From Boseongicola sp. (GTDB lineage Bacteria; Pseudomonadota; Alphaproteobacteria; Rhodobacterales; Rhodobacteraceae): a stretch of 46,541 nt of DNA. Positions 1 through 8,285 of this stretch are shown one piece after another. The position numbers and the translations under genes were made by a program. The stretch covers positions 1-46,541 of the forward strand of contig JAPPCV010000046.1 in NCBI GenBank assembly GCA_028824715.1, given 5' to 3'. Below the pieces are notes generated by a model. It searched no databases. It was not told where the DNA came from and saw only the letters and a list, made by a program, of their open reading frames with translations. Every line of letters starts with the position of its first letter. The first letter of the stretch is position 1.

Positions 1-333
1 CGGATAGGCCGCCTGCATCGTGATCTGGTCGAGCACGCGCTTGGTGATGAAGGCGCAGAACGAATGGCAGAAGGGGATTTCGCCCGAGCGTGCCATGCCG
101 CCGGCCATGCCGATCATGTTCGCCTCGGCGATGCCTACATTGTGGAACCGTCCGGGCAGCTCGTCGCGGAACCGGTCGGTTTCGGTTGGGGGAACGAGGT
201 CGGCGCAAAGGGCGACGATGCGCTCGTCGGCCTTGGCGGCCTCGACCAGTGCGTCGCCGTAGGATCGCGGCAGGGTCTTGAAGGACCTGTTGATGAAATC
301 CGCAGCTTCGAGCTTGGTCAGGGTCTCGGCCAT
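1..333 (-). CDS. Transketolase, C-terminal (pyrimidine-binding) subunit, partial
   Basis: This is the first 111 codons of the second half of a split transketolase; the rest lies beyond the left edge. The start at 333 is ATG, six bases after the stop of the lipoyl-domain gene. The visible part has the transketolase pyrimidine-domain pattern, with ADLVPPTETDRF and the block FHNVGIAEANMIGMAGGMA, whose glutamate normally contacts the aminopyrimidine of ThDP. The N-terminal half is encoded at 3553-4380 in the same direction, so the two would combine into one enzyme. Split transketolases often serve specialised sugar catabolism (for example apulose-4-phosphate transketolase or sulfofructose transketolase) rather than the pentose phosphate pathway. 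Substrate unknown. Confidence 0.88.
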   Translation of the reverse strand, partial: MAETLTKLEAADFINRSFKTLPRSYGDALVEAAKADERIVALCADLVPPTETDRFRDELPGRFHNVGIAEANMIGMAGGMARSGEIPFCHSFCAFITKRVLDQITMQAAYP

Positions 334-339
334 GGCAGT

Positions 340-582
340 TCAATCGCCCTTTTCGATTCTGCAGACATTGTCACCGACAGGGACATCGTCTCCTTCGTCC
401 GCGAGGTGTTCCAGCATCGTGCCGTTGCAAGGCGCCTCGTACTCGTTCGTGACCTTCTCGGTTTCGACCTCGTAGAGGATGTCGCCCGCCTTGAAGCTCT
501 CGCCCGGACGGACCTTCCACGCGACAAGGGTGCCTTCTTCCATGTTCATGCCGATCCGGGGCATTTTCAGTGCGACTTTCAT
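340..582 (-). CDS. Free-standing lipoyl (biotinyl/lipoyl attachment) domain protein
   Basis: An 80-residue protein that is only a lipoyl domain. It starts MKVALKMPRIGMNMEEG and carries the attachment lysine, K43, within ETEKVTNE. Nothing follows the domain: there is no peripheral subunit-binding domain and no acyltransferase core, unlike a normal E2. It lies three bases after the E1-beta stop and six before the transketolase C-subunit start, so it is tightly embedded in the operon. It would present a swinging lipoyl arm to the E1 alpha/beta pair encoded just upstream. The acyltransferase and dihydrolipoyl dehydrogenase are either outside the window or borrowed from the housekeeping complexes. 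A biotin-carrier role is possible but less likely given ETEK rather than a AMKM-type motif. Confidence 0.85.
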   Translation of the reverse strand: MKVALKMPRIGMNMEEGTLVAWKVRPGESFKAGDILYEVETEKVTNEYEAPCNGTMLEHLADEGDDVPVGDNVCRIEKGD

Positions 583-585
583 TGT

Positions 586-1578
586 TCAGGCACCTCCTCC
601 TGTTGCGGCCTTGCCGAGAAGCCGGCGCACGGCGTCCGAGATGCTGGCTTCGTTCGGCAGGAGCGCCTTCTCCAGCGGCGGCGAATATGGCAAGGCCACA
701 TCCGGGACCGTGACGCGCCGGATCGGCGCCTTGAGCGCATCGAAGCACTGGTCGGCACAGATCGCCGCGACGTGGGACGCCGCGGAACACATGTCGCGCG
801 CCTCGTCCACGACGACCAGTCGACCGGTCCTGCGGACGGATTCAAGAATCGTCTCGCTGTCCAGCGGCACGACCGTGCGAGGATCGATCAGGTCGACGCC
901 GATCCCGGACCTTGCCAGTTCCTGCGCCGCGCGAAGTGCCGGCCGGACCATGGCGCCAATCGCCACGACCGTCACGTCGTCTCCTTCCTGAACCGTCGAG
1001 GCCTTGCCCATCTCGATGACATGATCGCCTTCGGGCACCTCGCCCTGTTCGCCGCCACGCCCCGCCGCCTGCAGGAACATCACGGGATTCGGATCATGAA
1101 TCGCCGAGCGCAGCAGGCCCATCGCATCGGCGGGCGTCGCCGGAAGGGCAACCTTGATCCCGCCCAGGTTCATGATCATCGGGTGCATCGCGTCGGAATG
1201 CTGCGCCGCGGCCGATCGACCTCCGCCGAAGACCCCCATGTAGACAATGGGCAGGGCGATCTGCCCGGCGGTCATGTAGCGCAGCTTGCTGGCCTGGTTG
1301 GCGATGCTGTCAAAGCCGGTGTACATGAAATTGCCGAACATCATGTGGCATACCACCTTGTACCCGGCCGCGGCAGCACCCACGGCCATGCCGCTCATCA
1401 CCGTTTCGGAGATCGGCATGTTGCGGACACGGTGGGCGCCGTGCTTGTCCTTCAAACCGCGCGTGTCGCCAAACAGGCTGATTTCGACATCCTCGCCGAA
1501 CACCACGACCTTCGGGTCCTTGGCCATTTCGCCATCAAGCGCTTCATTGATGGCCTGGATCATCCGTTTCTTTGCCAC
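586..1578 (-). CDS. 2-oxoacid/acetoin dehydrogenase E1 component, beta subunit
   Basis: A 330-residue protein with the transketolase-type pyrimidine domain followed by the C-terminal transketolase domain. Visible family features are VVVFGEDVE near residue 25, the ISETVMSGMAVGAAAAG block and the LIDPRTVVPLD segment that opens the C-terminal domain. It pairs with the alpha subunit encoded 15 bases upstream at 1594-2586 to make a heterotetrameric ThDP-dependent E1 that decarboxylates a 2-oxoacid or cleaves acetoin and passes the acyl group to a lipoyl arm, probably the domain encoded at 340-582. Length and architecture match PdhB/AcoB/BkdA2 proteins. Which substrate it uses cannot be decided here; an acetoin-type or pyruvate-type annotation would be guesswork. 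Confidence 0.88.
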   Translation of the reverse strand: MAKKRMIQAINEALDGEMAKDPKVVVFGEDVEISLFGDTRGLKDKHGAHRVRNMPISETVMSGMAVGAAAAGYKVVCHMMFGNFMYTGFDSIANQASKLRYMTAGQIALPIVYMGVFGGGRSAAAQHSDAMHPMIMNLGGIKVALPATPADAMGLLRSAIHDPNPVMFLQAAGRGGEQGEVPEGDHVIEMGKASTVQEGDDVTVVAIGAMVRPALRAAQELARSGIGVDLIDPRTVVPLDSETILESVRRTGRLVVVDEARDMCSAASHVAAICADQCFDALKAPIRRVTVPDVALPYSPPLEKALLPNEASISDAVRRLLGKAATGGGA

Positions 1579-1593
1579 GTCCCGGAACTCCCT

Positions 1594-2586
1594 TCAGGCA
1601 AACATGTAGTTGGTGCCCTGCATGGCAGGGTCGGGATAGGGCGAGCCTTCGGCGAACTGCACCGCCTCGGCCACTTCGGCGGCGATCTCCGCCTCGATCC
1701 GGTCGAGGTCGGCCTGGCTTGCCTGCCCGGCGTCCAAGACACGCTTGGCGAATGCAGGGATCGGGTCGCGGGCGATCCATTCGGCAACCTCTTCGTCCGA
1801 GCGGTATGTCGACCCAAGGAACGACACCTCGGCCTCGACGTGGCCGCGTTGCCGGTAGGTGCGCGCTTCTATCAAGGATGGTCCGTTGCCGGCACGTGCA
1901 TGCTTGATGGCCCGCGCAGCGCACTGGTGGACGGCGATCAAGTCGTTGCCATCCACCGCCTCGTGGGCGGCGCCGTAGGGCTTGGCCCGGTCGACGATGT
2001 TGCCTGCAGTCACGGTCGATGACGGCGAGAACTCGGAGAATCCGTTGTTTTCGCAAACGAAGATCACCGGCAGCTTCCAGAGCACGGCCACGTTCAGGGC
2101 CTCGCACAGGACTCCCTGGTTCGCGGCGCCGTCACCAAAGAAGGCAACGCCGACGGCTCCCTTGCCGTCCATCTGTGCAGCCCAGGCCGCTCCCGTGATG
2201 ATCGAGATTCCGGCGCCGACGATGCCATTCGCGCCGATGATTCCCTTGGAGAAATCCGCCACGTGCATGGATCCGCCGTGTCCCTTGCACATGCCGGTCT
2301 CGCGACCGTAGATTTCGGCCATCAGCAACTTGCTGTCTCCACCCTTTGCGAGGTAGTGGCCGTGTCCACGATGGGTCGAGGCAATCCAGTCGTCATCCGT
2401 GAGCTGCGAACAGAATCCGACGCCGACCGCCTCCTGCCCGATGTAGAGATGGACGGCGCCAGGTATGTTTCCCGCCTTGGCGTCATCGCCGATCCGCTCT
2501 TCAATCCTGCGAATTCGAAGCATGTCCCGGTAGAACCCAAGCATCTGCTCGTCCGAAAGATTTGCATCTGAAGGGGCAACGCTCAT
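1594..2586 (-). CDS. 2-oxoacid/acetoin dehydrogenase E1 component, alpha subunit
   Basis: A 330-residue E1 alpha subunit (E1_dh family). The ThDP/Mg motif is GDG at residues 151-153 followed by the EN-N pair at 179-181, and the phosphorylation-loop-type HRGHGH lies at 72-77. It binds the diphosphate of ThDP; the beta subunit downstream supplies the pyrimidine half of the site. The order alpha, beta, lipoyl domain reads like the start of an aco or pdh operon but without an E2 acyltransferase. It sits between a short-chain dehydrogenase and the split transketolase genes, so it probably handles an oxoacid or ketol produced within this pathway. Confidence 0.88.
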   Translation of the reverse strand: MSVAPSDANLSDEQMLGFYRDMLRIRRIEERIGDDAKAGNIPGAVHLYIGQEAVGVGFCSQLTDDDWIASTHRGHGHYLAKGGDSKLLMAEIYGRETGMCKGHGGSMHVADFSKGIIGANGIVGAGISIITGAAWAAQMDGKGAVGVAFFGDGAANQGVLCEALNVAVLWKLPVIFVCENNGFSEFSPSSTVTAGNIVDRAKPYGAAHEAVDGNDLIAVHQCAARAIKHARAGNGPSLIEARTYRQRGHVEAEVSFLGSTYRSDEEVAEWIARDPIPAFAKRVLDAGQASQADLDRIEAEIAAEVAEAVQFAEGSPYPDPAMQGTNYMFA

Positions 2587-2706
2587 TTCGAAGTGTCCTC
2601 TCTGTTGATCTGCCGAGAAGTGGTGGCGCGGATTGCCGGCGGCTTCGCCCGCAACGCGCGGCGGAAGCCGTGGCGTCCACGCACCGGGCCTTCCGGATCT
2701 CGGGAT

Positions 2707-3423
2707 TCAGTCATTTGCGATTCCTCCATCGACGTTGATCACCTGACCCGTGACGTAGGACGCATCGTCGGACAGGAGAAACGCTATCACCGCCGCGACG
2801 TCTTCGGGCTGGCCCAGCCGGCCGAGCGGGATGGTCGACAGAAGGGAGTCGCGCCCGCGCCGTTCGATCAGGCCCTCCGCCATCCGCGTTTCGATGATGC
2901 CGGGCGCCACGGCGTTCACGCAGATCCCCCGGTCCGCGACCCGCCGCGACAGCGCGCGGGTCAGCCCGACGATCGCGCCCTTCGCCATGGAATAGGCGGC
3001 GTGGTCGGGCACGCCCCTGTTGAATCCAAGCGACGAGGCAAGCGCGATGCGGCCGCCATCGGTCATGCGTGGCAGAGCCGCGCCGGCAATGTCAAAGGCG
3101 TTCGTTGCATTGTGCTGCATCGTTTGGTCGTAGATCTCGCGGCCGTCGGGGCCAAGATCATGGGGCATGAAGATGCCCGCCAGATGCACCAGCGCGGCAA
3201 CCGGTTCGGGCGCTTCCGGCAGCGCCTTCGCGCAGGCCGCCGGATCTTCGAGCCTGCTTTCGGCAATCGTGGTGCCTTCGGGCAGCGCCTGTCGCAGCGG
3301 CTCCAGCCGGCCGGCATCGACATCGACCAGATGCAGCCGCCATCCGTCCGCTGCCAGACGGCGGGCCAGCGCGACGCCGATTCCGCCGGCCGCGCCCGTG
3401 ATCACCGCGACCGGTGCCGTCAT
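2707..3423 (-). CDS. SDR family NAD(P)-dependent oxidoreductase
   Basis: A 238-residue classical short-chain dehydrogenase. The dinucleotide-binding motif TGAAGGIG is at residues 9-16, the catalytic serine at about 131, and the YxxxK pair is Y145/K149 in YSMAK. The C-terminal VTGQVINVDGG is typical of the FabG-like branch. It is transcribed with the transketolase and E1 genes, so oxidation of a hydroxyl on the pathway substrate or reduction of a ketol is the likely role. The cofactor and substrate cannot be determined; the Asp in LVDVDAG after the second beta strand favours NAD+ over NADP+. Confidence 0.88.
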   Translation of the reverse strand: MTAPVAVITGAAGGIGVALARRLAADGWRLHLVDVDAGRLEPLRQALPEGTTIAESRLEDPAACAKALPEAPEPVAALVHLAGIFMPHDLGPDGREIYDQTMQHNATNAFDIAGAALPRMTDGGRIALASSLGFNRGVPDHAAYSMAKGAIVGLTRALSRRVADRGICVNAVAPGIIETRMAEGLIERRGRDSLLSTIPLGRLGQPEDVAAVIAFLLSDDASYVTGQVINVDGGIAND

Positions 3424-3552
3424 GTCCCGCCTCTCCGGTCATGCGCCGATACATGCGACGCACCGCTTTGGCGGTTGCTGGGCTGTCGATGCCGTGTTTC
3501 CAAGTTCAATTGCGTCGGTCAGTCAAAGACCGGTCGTCCTTTCGTGTGAACG

Positions 3553-4380
3553 TCACTGCCGGGATTCCAGTTCGGCGCGGGCCGAGGCGGCAACCTCGGG
3601 CGGGAAGCGCAACTGGTGGAACTTCAACCCTTCCAGCGACGCGACACCCTTGCCCATCAATGTGTTGGCCTTGATGAAGCTCGGTTTGCCCCTGGTCGCA
3701 CGGGCTTGGTCATAGGCGCCCAGCAACGCGCCGATGTCATTGCCGTCGACCTCCTGACAGGCGAAGCCAAAGCTCTCCATCTTGTCCATCAAGGGCTCCA
3801 GCGACATGACGAGGTCCATCGGCCCCTCGGACTGCACGAAGTTGTAGTCCACGATCAGGCAGAGATTGTCGAGACCGCTGGCACCTGCGAGCATTGCGGC
3901 CTCCCAGATCTGGCCTTCCTGCATTTCACCGTCGCCGGCGATGACATAGACGCGGCGGGCGCGGCCCTGCCGCCTTGCCGCCAAGGCGCAACCGACGGCG
4001 ACTGACAGGCCCTGGCCAAGCGAGCCGCAGGTCGCCTCGACGAACGGCCCCATGCGCTCGGACGAGTTTATTTCCAGCGGCGAGCCGTCGGTGACATATG
4101 TGGAGAGCCGTTCCGTGTCGAAGAACCCGCGCTCCGCCAACGTGGCGTAGAAGATCGCCGTGTTGTGGGCGGTGGTCAGGAAGATCCGGTCCCTGTCCGG
4201 CCAGTCCGGATTGGCCGGATCCAACGTCGCCTCGGCGAAATAAAGCGACGTGAAGATGTCCGCTGCCCCGAGGCCTTGCAGAACGTAGCCCTGTCCCGAA
4301 GGCGCGACCATGTCCACCACGTGCATGCGGAGCCGCGTCGCGATCCTGTCAAGCTCTTCGAGGTTGTGTCCTGCTTGCAT
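3553..4380 (-). CDS. Transketolase, N-terminal (ThDP diphosphate-binding) subunit
   Basis: A 275-residue protein matching the N-terminal third of transketolase. It shows SLGQGLSVAVGCAL at 120-133 and the ThDP motif GDGEMQEGQ beginning at 149, closing with DYN at 178-180. It pairs with the C-terminal subunit at 1-333. The enzyme would transfer a two-carbon ketol unit between a ketose-like donor and an aldehyde acceptor. It is the first gene of the leftward arm and starts 65 bp from the divergent GntR regulator, so it is the likely controlled transcript start. Being separated from its partner by four genes is unusual, since the two halves are normally adjacent. Confidence 0.9.
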   Translation of the reverse strand: MQAGHNLEELDRIATRLRMHVVDMVAPSGQGYVLQGLGAADIFTSLYFAEATLDPANPDWPDRDRIFLTTAHNTAIFYATLAERGFFDTERLSTYVTDGSPLEINSSERMGPFVEATCGSLGQGLSVAVGCALAARRQGRARRVYVIAGDGEMQEGQIWEAAMLAGASGLDNLCLIVDYNFVQSEGPMDLVMSLEPLMDKMESFGFACQEVDGNDIGALLGAYDQARATRGKPSFIKANTLMGKGVASLEGLKFHQLRFPPEVAASARAELESRQ

Positions 4381-4419
4381 TGAATGTCCAAGGCGATGTA
4401 AAATGTCCTGGAACTTTGT

Positions 4420-4429
4420 ACCTGCAGGT
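4420..4429. promoter_or_regulatory. Perfect 10-bp palindrome, candidate operator of the divergon
   Basis: ACCTGCAGGT is a perfect palindrome in the 65-bp gap between the divergent transketolase and GntR genes, ending two bases before the GGGAGAGG ribosome-binding site of the regulator. GntR-family regulators bind inverted repeats and often control their own divergon. A role as operator is inference from position; a 10-bp palindrome can occur by chance. Confidence 0.3.
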
Positions 4430-4445
4430 CGGGAGAGGTTTCAAG

Positions 4446-5165
4446 ATGAATCTTCAGTCCATGAAGCGGAAGGCGGTCCCGTTGCATGCGGAAGTGGCAG
4501 GTGTCCTGCGACATCAGATCATGTCCGGGGACCTGCTGCCGGGCGCACGCCTTCCTGCGCTTCGGGAGCTGACCGAGGAGCTTGGCGTCGCGCGCATGAC
4601 CGTGGTGCAAGCGATGAACACGCTGGAAGATGAAGGTCTCATAGAGAAGCACTCAGGTCGCGGAACCTTTGTGCGCAAGGTCCAGATTCCTGACCGCGTC
4701 TCGCTGCAGGTGCGCGCAGAGATTTCGGAGATCTATGCGATGGTGGAGCAACTCGAAGTCTCGGTACGCAAGGGCGACGCAACCATCGAGAAGTCCAAGG
4801 ACGGAAGGTATTTTCGCTGCATGCGCCGCATCCATGCGCGGGGCGGCAAGCCATTTTGCCAGGTCGATATCCAGCTCGACGACCAAGTCTATGAACGCGC
4901 ACCAGACCGCTTCATGCAGGAGATCGTCGTCGCGGTCCTGCGCGACCTTGGCGTGGATATCGCAAATGCGCGCCAGAGAATCACGGTCGCCTATGCAGAC
5001 TTCGGCCTCGCGAAGGCGCTCGGGATCAAGGTGAACTCAGCCGTCTTCAAGGTGTTCAGGGAGTTCTTCGACGAACGCGGGGCCCTGATCTACTCGGCGA
5101 AGCTGTTCTATCCCTGTGACCTGCTTGAGCTGGAGATCGAGTTCACGACTGACAACCCTGCGTGA
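4446..5165 (+). CDS. GntR/HutC-family transcriptional regulator (UTRA domain)
   Basis: A 239-residue regulator. The N-terminal winged helix-turn-helix (about residues 8-72) includes the family pattern LPALRELTEELGVARMTV and GLIEKHSGRGTFV. The C-terminal half is a UTRA effector domain, ending in YSAKLFYPCDLLELEIEF, as in HutC/FarR-type members. The ATG at 4446 is chosen over the upstream start at 4380 because GGGAGAGG lies 7-8 bases before it and homology begins there. It sits between two divergent arms and probably senses the substrate or an intermediate of the pathway and represses both arms in its absence. Confidence 0.9.
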   Translation: MNLQSMKRKAVPLHAEVAGVLRHQIMSGDLLPGARLPALRELTEELGVARMTVVQAMNTLEDEGLIEKHSGRGTFVRKVQIPDRVSLQVRAEISEIYAMVEQLEVSVRKGDATIEKSKDGRYFRCMRRIHARGGKPFCQVDIQLDDQVYERAPDRFMQEIVVAVLRDLGVDIANARQRITVAYADFGLAKALGIKVNSAVFKVFREFFDERGALIYSAKLFYPCDLLELEIEFTTDNPA

Positions 5166-5195
5166 GCCGCATGACTGCGCGGGCGGACTTGCGGC

Positions 5196-5232
5196 TTGAC
5201 ATTTCGTGTGCATGCATCAAAGATACGTACGT
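5196..5232 (+). promoter_or_regulatory. Possible promoter and palindromic sites upstream of tctC
   Basis: A consensus -35 box TTGACA lies at 5196-5201; the best -10 match at 17-bp spacing is the weak AAAGAT at 5219-5224. Two 8-bp palindromes, TGCATGCA (5209-5216) and ACGTACGT (5225-5232), overlap the spacer and the -10 region, a position where a repressor could act. The transporter gene starts at 5277 after AAGGGAGAG. Assignment is by eye only. Confidence 0.3.
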
Positions 5233-5276
5233 CTGGATCAATGAGTCACAAGATGAAAGCAAGGGAGAGCTTCAAC

Positions 5277-6242
5277 ATGAACCTTATCAAGTTGGCCGCT
5301 GCCGCCACGGTCGTGCTGGGCCTCGGCACCGGTGCCGCGCTGGCCGAATACCCGGAGAAGCCGATTACGCTGGTCGTGTCGTTCGCCGCAGGAGGCAACG
5401 CGGACATCGGCGCGCGCCTGACGGCCGAAGCCGCCAGCGCGGAGCTGGGCGTGCCGATCAATGTCGTGAACAAGCCCGGCGGCGCGCACATTCCTGCAAC
5501 CATGAGCGTGCTCGAAGCGGATGCGGATGGCTATACCATCTTTCAATGGTCTCCTCCGAGCTTCATGGTTGTCCCGCTGACCCGTGCGGTGCCCTACAGC
5601 CCGAGGGAGGACTTCATTCCTTTCTATGCGGGCCCAACGGCATCCAATGCGCTCTACGTTCGGGCTGACAGTCCCCTCCAGACGTTCGAGGACTTTCTTG
5701 AAGCCGCGAGGAGCGAGAAGCTTAGCATGGGCGTCAACAACCTCGGCGCACCTCCGAACCTCAGCGCGGTTCAGCTGGCGTCCGAGTTCGGCCTGGAATT
5801 CAAGACCATCGCGCTGAAGACCGTTCCTGCAACCATGACCGGCCTGATTGGCGGACAGGTTGACGTTGGCGTCGGACAGATCGCGACAATCAACGCGTTC
5901 AAGAACGAGATCCGGCCCCTGATCATCCTGGACAACAACCGCCAGCCCTACTTTGAACAGCATCTGCCTGGCGTTCGCACCATAGGCGAAGCATCCCCGG
6001 GCAAGGAAGCCGGCGTCTGGGTTCACGGAGGCTGGGCCGTAAAGGCCGGAACCCCTCAGGAAATCGTCGACAAGCTGATTGCCGCTACCGCAGTGCTGGG
6101 CACCGAGGAGTTCATCTCCACCCTGCCGCCGGGCATCGACTGGCAGTTCGTGCACGGCCCCCACGACGTCGGGCAGCTTCTGCAGTCGGGCATCGACCTG
6201 TACTCGCCCATCCTTGACGGGCTTGGGCTGCTGCACAAGTGA
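5277..6242 (+). CDS. Tripartite tricarboxylate transporter substrate-binding protein (TctC/Bug family)
   Basis: A 321-residue periplasmic binding protein. The signal peptide spans about residues 1-23 with cleavage after GAALA, and the mature protein begins EYPEKPITLVVSFAAGG, the standard Bug-family opening in which the glycine-rich loop binds a carboxylate of the ligand. The ATG at 5277 follows AAGGGAGAG at a good distance and gives a clean signal peptide; an upstream in-frame start at 5196 does not. With the TctB and TctA genes that follow it forms a secondary, ion-driven importer. The ligand is probably a carboxylate or other anion; its identity is not visible. Confidence 0.92.
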   Translation: MNLIKLAAAATVVLGLGTGAALAEYPEKPITLVVSFAAGGNADIGARLTAEAASAELGVPINVVNKPGGAHIPATMSVLEADADGYTIFQWSPPSFMVVPLTRAVPYSPREDFIPFYAGPTASNALYVRADSPLQTFEDFLEAARSEKLSMGVNNLGAPPNLSAVQLASEFGLEFKTIALKTVPATMTGLIGGQVDVGVGQIATINAFKNEIRPLIILDNNRQPYFEQHLPGVRTIGEASPGKEAGVWVHGGWAVKAGTPQEIVDKLIAATAVLGTEEFISTLPPGIDWQFVHGPHDVGQLLQSGIDLYSPILDGLGLLHK

Positions 6243-6321
6243 AGTCCACGTGCGGAACCGGTTCGGGTGCCGCCAATCCGCGGCGCCCGTTCCACATTCC
6301 GCGTGCACGGGATACGGAATC

Positions 6322-6777
6322 ATGCTGACCCAGCGAGTGGCCAACATGGTCTTCACGGTCCTGGTCATCATCGCCTGTGGCTATTTTGCAGTGGTTGCAC
6401 AGGGATTCGAGGCCGCCGGACTGCTGGCAAGTTCCGGGCTTCCATCGAGATTCTTCCCGCAGCTCCTGTTGGGATTCACGGCACTTTGCGCGGCGGTCGT
6501 GCTTTATGTCTACGCCGTGAAGGGTGAGGCCGGAGATGAAGGCCAAACCGTTTTCGCGTCATCCGCAGAGGCCAGGCGCGGCCTGCTGGCGCTGGGTGCG
6601 GCCGTGGTCAGCTACATTGTCTGGCAGAATTTCGGATACATCGCGATGGCGCTGACATCCGGGCCGCTCCTCTGCTTGGCGATGGGCGTGCGCAACCCGG
6701 CTGTCTACGGCGTCGTCCTGGCGTTGGCGGCAAGCGTCTACCTGGTTTTCACCCAGTTGCTGGGGACACAATTCTAG
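6322..6777 (+). CDS. Tripartite tricarboxylate transporter small membrane subunit (TctB)
   Basis: A 151-residue membrane protein with four hydrophobic stretches (about residues 9-30, 42-66, 85-105 and 110-145), as expected of TctB. A characteristic RFFPQLL segment follows the first loop. The ATG at 6322 is preferred because it starts just before the first membrane helix. Its TAG stop shares a base with the GTG start of tctA, so the two membrane subunits are translationally coupled. Confidence 0.87.
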   Translation: MLTQRVANMVFTVLVIIACGYFAVVAQGFEAAGLLASSGLPSRFFPQLLLGFTALCAAVVLYVYAVKGEAGDEGQTVFASSAEARRGLLALGAAVVSYIVWQNFGYIAMALTSGPLLCLAMGVRNPAVYGVVLALAASVYLVFTQLLGTQF

Positions 6778-8285
6778 TGTTTGACGCTGCTGCAGTAGGG
6801 GTCGCGTTCGCGAACCTTCTTGATCCGTTCACGATGATTTTGCTGGTGACCGGAATCCTTCTTGGACTGGTCATCGGAATCCTCCCAGGTCTTGGGCCGC
6901 CGATCGCAATCGCCTTGGCATTGCCCTTCACGTTCTACATGGAAGCGGTTCCGTCGCTGATCCTGCTTCTGGCGATCTACAATGCCGCGATCTACGGGGG
7001 GTCAATTTCGGCCATTGCCGTCGGAATTCCGGGAACCGGGGCCGCGATCGCGACCGTCATGGACGGACACGCGATGTACAAGCAAGGTCGAGGCGGCGAG
7101 GCGCTGGGCCTGTCGCTGACCGGCAGCATCATTGGCGGGCTTGTAAGCGTCCTCTGCCTTACCTTCATCGCGCCCGTGCTTGCCCAGGTCGCGATCAAGT
7201 TCGGGCCTCGGGAATTCCTTGCCATCTCGATTTTCGGATTGGTCGTCGTAGTCCGCGTTGCGGGTGCCAACCTCTTCAAGGGACTGCTTGTCGGCGGCCT
7301 GGGCATCTTCCTGACGACCTGGGGGCTGGATGAACTGAATGGCGCAGAGCGCTACACCTTCGGGACCTATCACTTGTATGAAGGCATACCGCTGGTTCCG
7401 TTTCTGGTCGGCATTTTCGCGGTGTCCGAGGTCTTGATCGGGGCGGAGAAGGCGCTGAAACGAATCGAGTTCGACAAGACCAGCCTGACCGTGAAGATCC
7501 CGGGCCTGAAGACCCTGTCCAGGCTCAAGGGCAACCTGGCGCGATCTTCGCTCCTGGGCACGATAATCGGGATCATCCCCGGAGAGGGCGCCGCGGTCGG
7601 CGCGTTCTTTGCCTATTCGGAAGAGAAACGTCGTTCCAAGGAGCCGGAAAGGTTCGGCACGGGCATTCCCGAAGGCATCGTTGCTCCCGAAACGGCGAAC
7701 AACGCGACCGTCGGCGGCGCGCTGGTTCCGACACTGACCCTAGGCGTGCCAGGCAGTCCGGCCGCAGCGGTCCTGCTGGGCGCGTTCCTGATCCAGGGCC
7801 TGGCACCGGGGCCGACGCTCTTTGACGAGCGTCCGGACATCATGTACTCCCTGTTCCTTGGCCTCTTCTTCATCAACATCCTGCTGTTCTTCATCGGCCT
7901 GTTCGCGATCCGCTTTGCCGCAATGCTGATCAAGGTACCGATGACCGTGATCGTGCCGACCGTCCTCTTGCTGAGCTTCACCGGCATCTATGCGGTCTCG
8001 AACAGTCTCTTCAACGTGGGGGTCCTGTTGGCGGCCGGCGTGCTGGGATACGTCGTCAGGAAGCTGGGCTATTCCATAGCGCCGCTGTCCATCGGCTTCG
8101 TGCTCGGCCCGATCCTGGAAAACTCGCTGCGCCAGTCCATCACGATCGCGGATGGCAGCACGGCAGAATTCTTCAACACCCCGATCGGTCTCGGGATCTA
8201 CGCCGCCCTGGCGCTGACAATCCTCTGGGGACCTATCTCGACCTGGGTGAGAAGCCGCATGGCGGGAAAGGTTGAGGATCCATGA
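6777..8285 (+). CDS. Tripartite tricarboxylate transporter large membrane subunit (TctA)
   Basis: A 502-residue polytopic protein of the TctA family (DUF112). The signatures GILPGLGPPIAIALALPF near the N terminus and IIPGEGAAVGAFFAYSEEKR followed by GIPEGIVAPETANNA and LGVPGSPAAAVLLGAF in the middle are family-defining. It starts with GTG in a TAGTG overlap with tctB. Its TGA stop overlaps the ATG of the sulfatase gene (ATGA), so transporter and sulfatase are made together, which is strong contextual evidence that the sulfatase acts on the imported compound. Confidence 0.93.
   Translation: MFDAAAVGVAFANLLDPFTMILLVTGILLGLVIGILPGLGPPIAIALALPFTFYMEAVPSLILLLAIYNAAIYGGSISAIAVGIPGTGAAIATVMDGHAMYKQGRGGEALGLSLTGSIIGGLVSVLCLTFIAPVLAQVAIKFGPREFLAISIFGLVVVVRVAGANLFKGLLVGGLGIFLTTWGLDELNGAERYTFGTYHLYEGIPLVPFLVGIFAVSEVLIGAEKALKRIEFDKTSLTVKIPGLKTLSRLKGNLARSSLLGTIIGIIPGEGAAVGAFFAYSEEKRRSKEPERFGTGIPEGIVAPETANNATVGGALVPTLTLGVPGSPAAAVLLGAFLIQGLAPGPTLFDERPDIMYSLFLGLFFINILLFFIGLFAIRFAAMLIKVPMTVIVPTVLLLSFTGIYAVSNSLFNVGVLLAAGVLGYVVRKLGYSIAPLSIGFVLGPILENSLRQSITIADGSTAEFFNTPIGLGIYAALALTILWGPISTWVRSRMAGKVEDP

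Noticed and set aside
64-2022. A 652-codon open frame on the plus strand
   Set aside because: It is the antisense shadow of the E1 alpha/beta, lipoyl and transketolase genes; its translation is rich in Arg, His, Gly and Asp and the minus-strand proteins have clear family motifs.
5238-6371. A 377-codon minus-strand frame
   Set aside because: Antisense to tctC, which has a signal peptide and family motifs; a typical GC-rich shadow.
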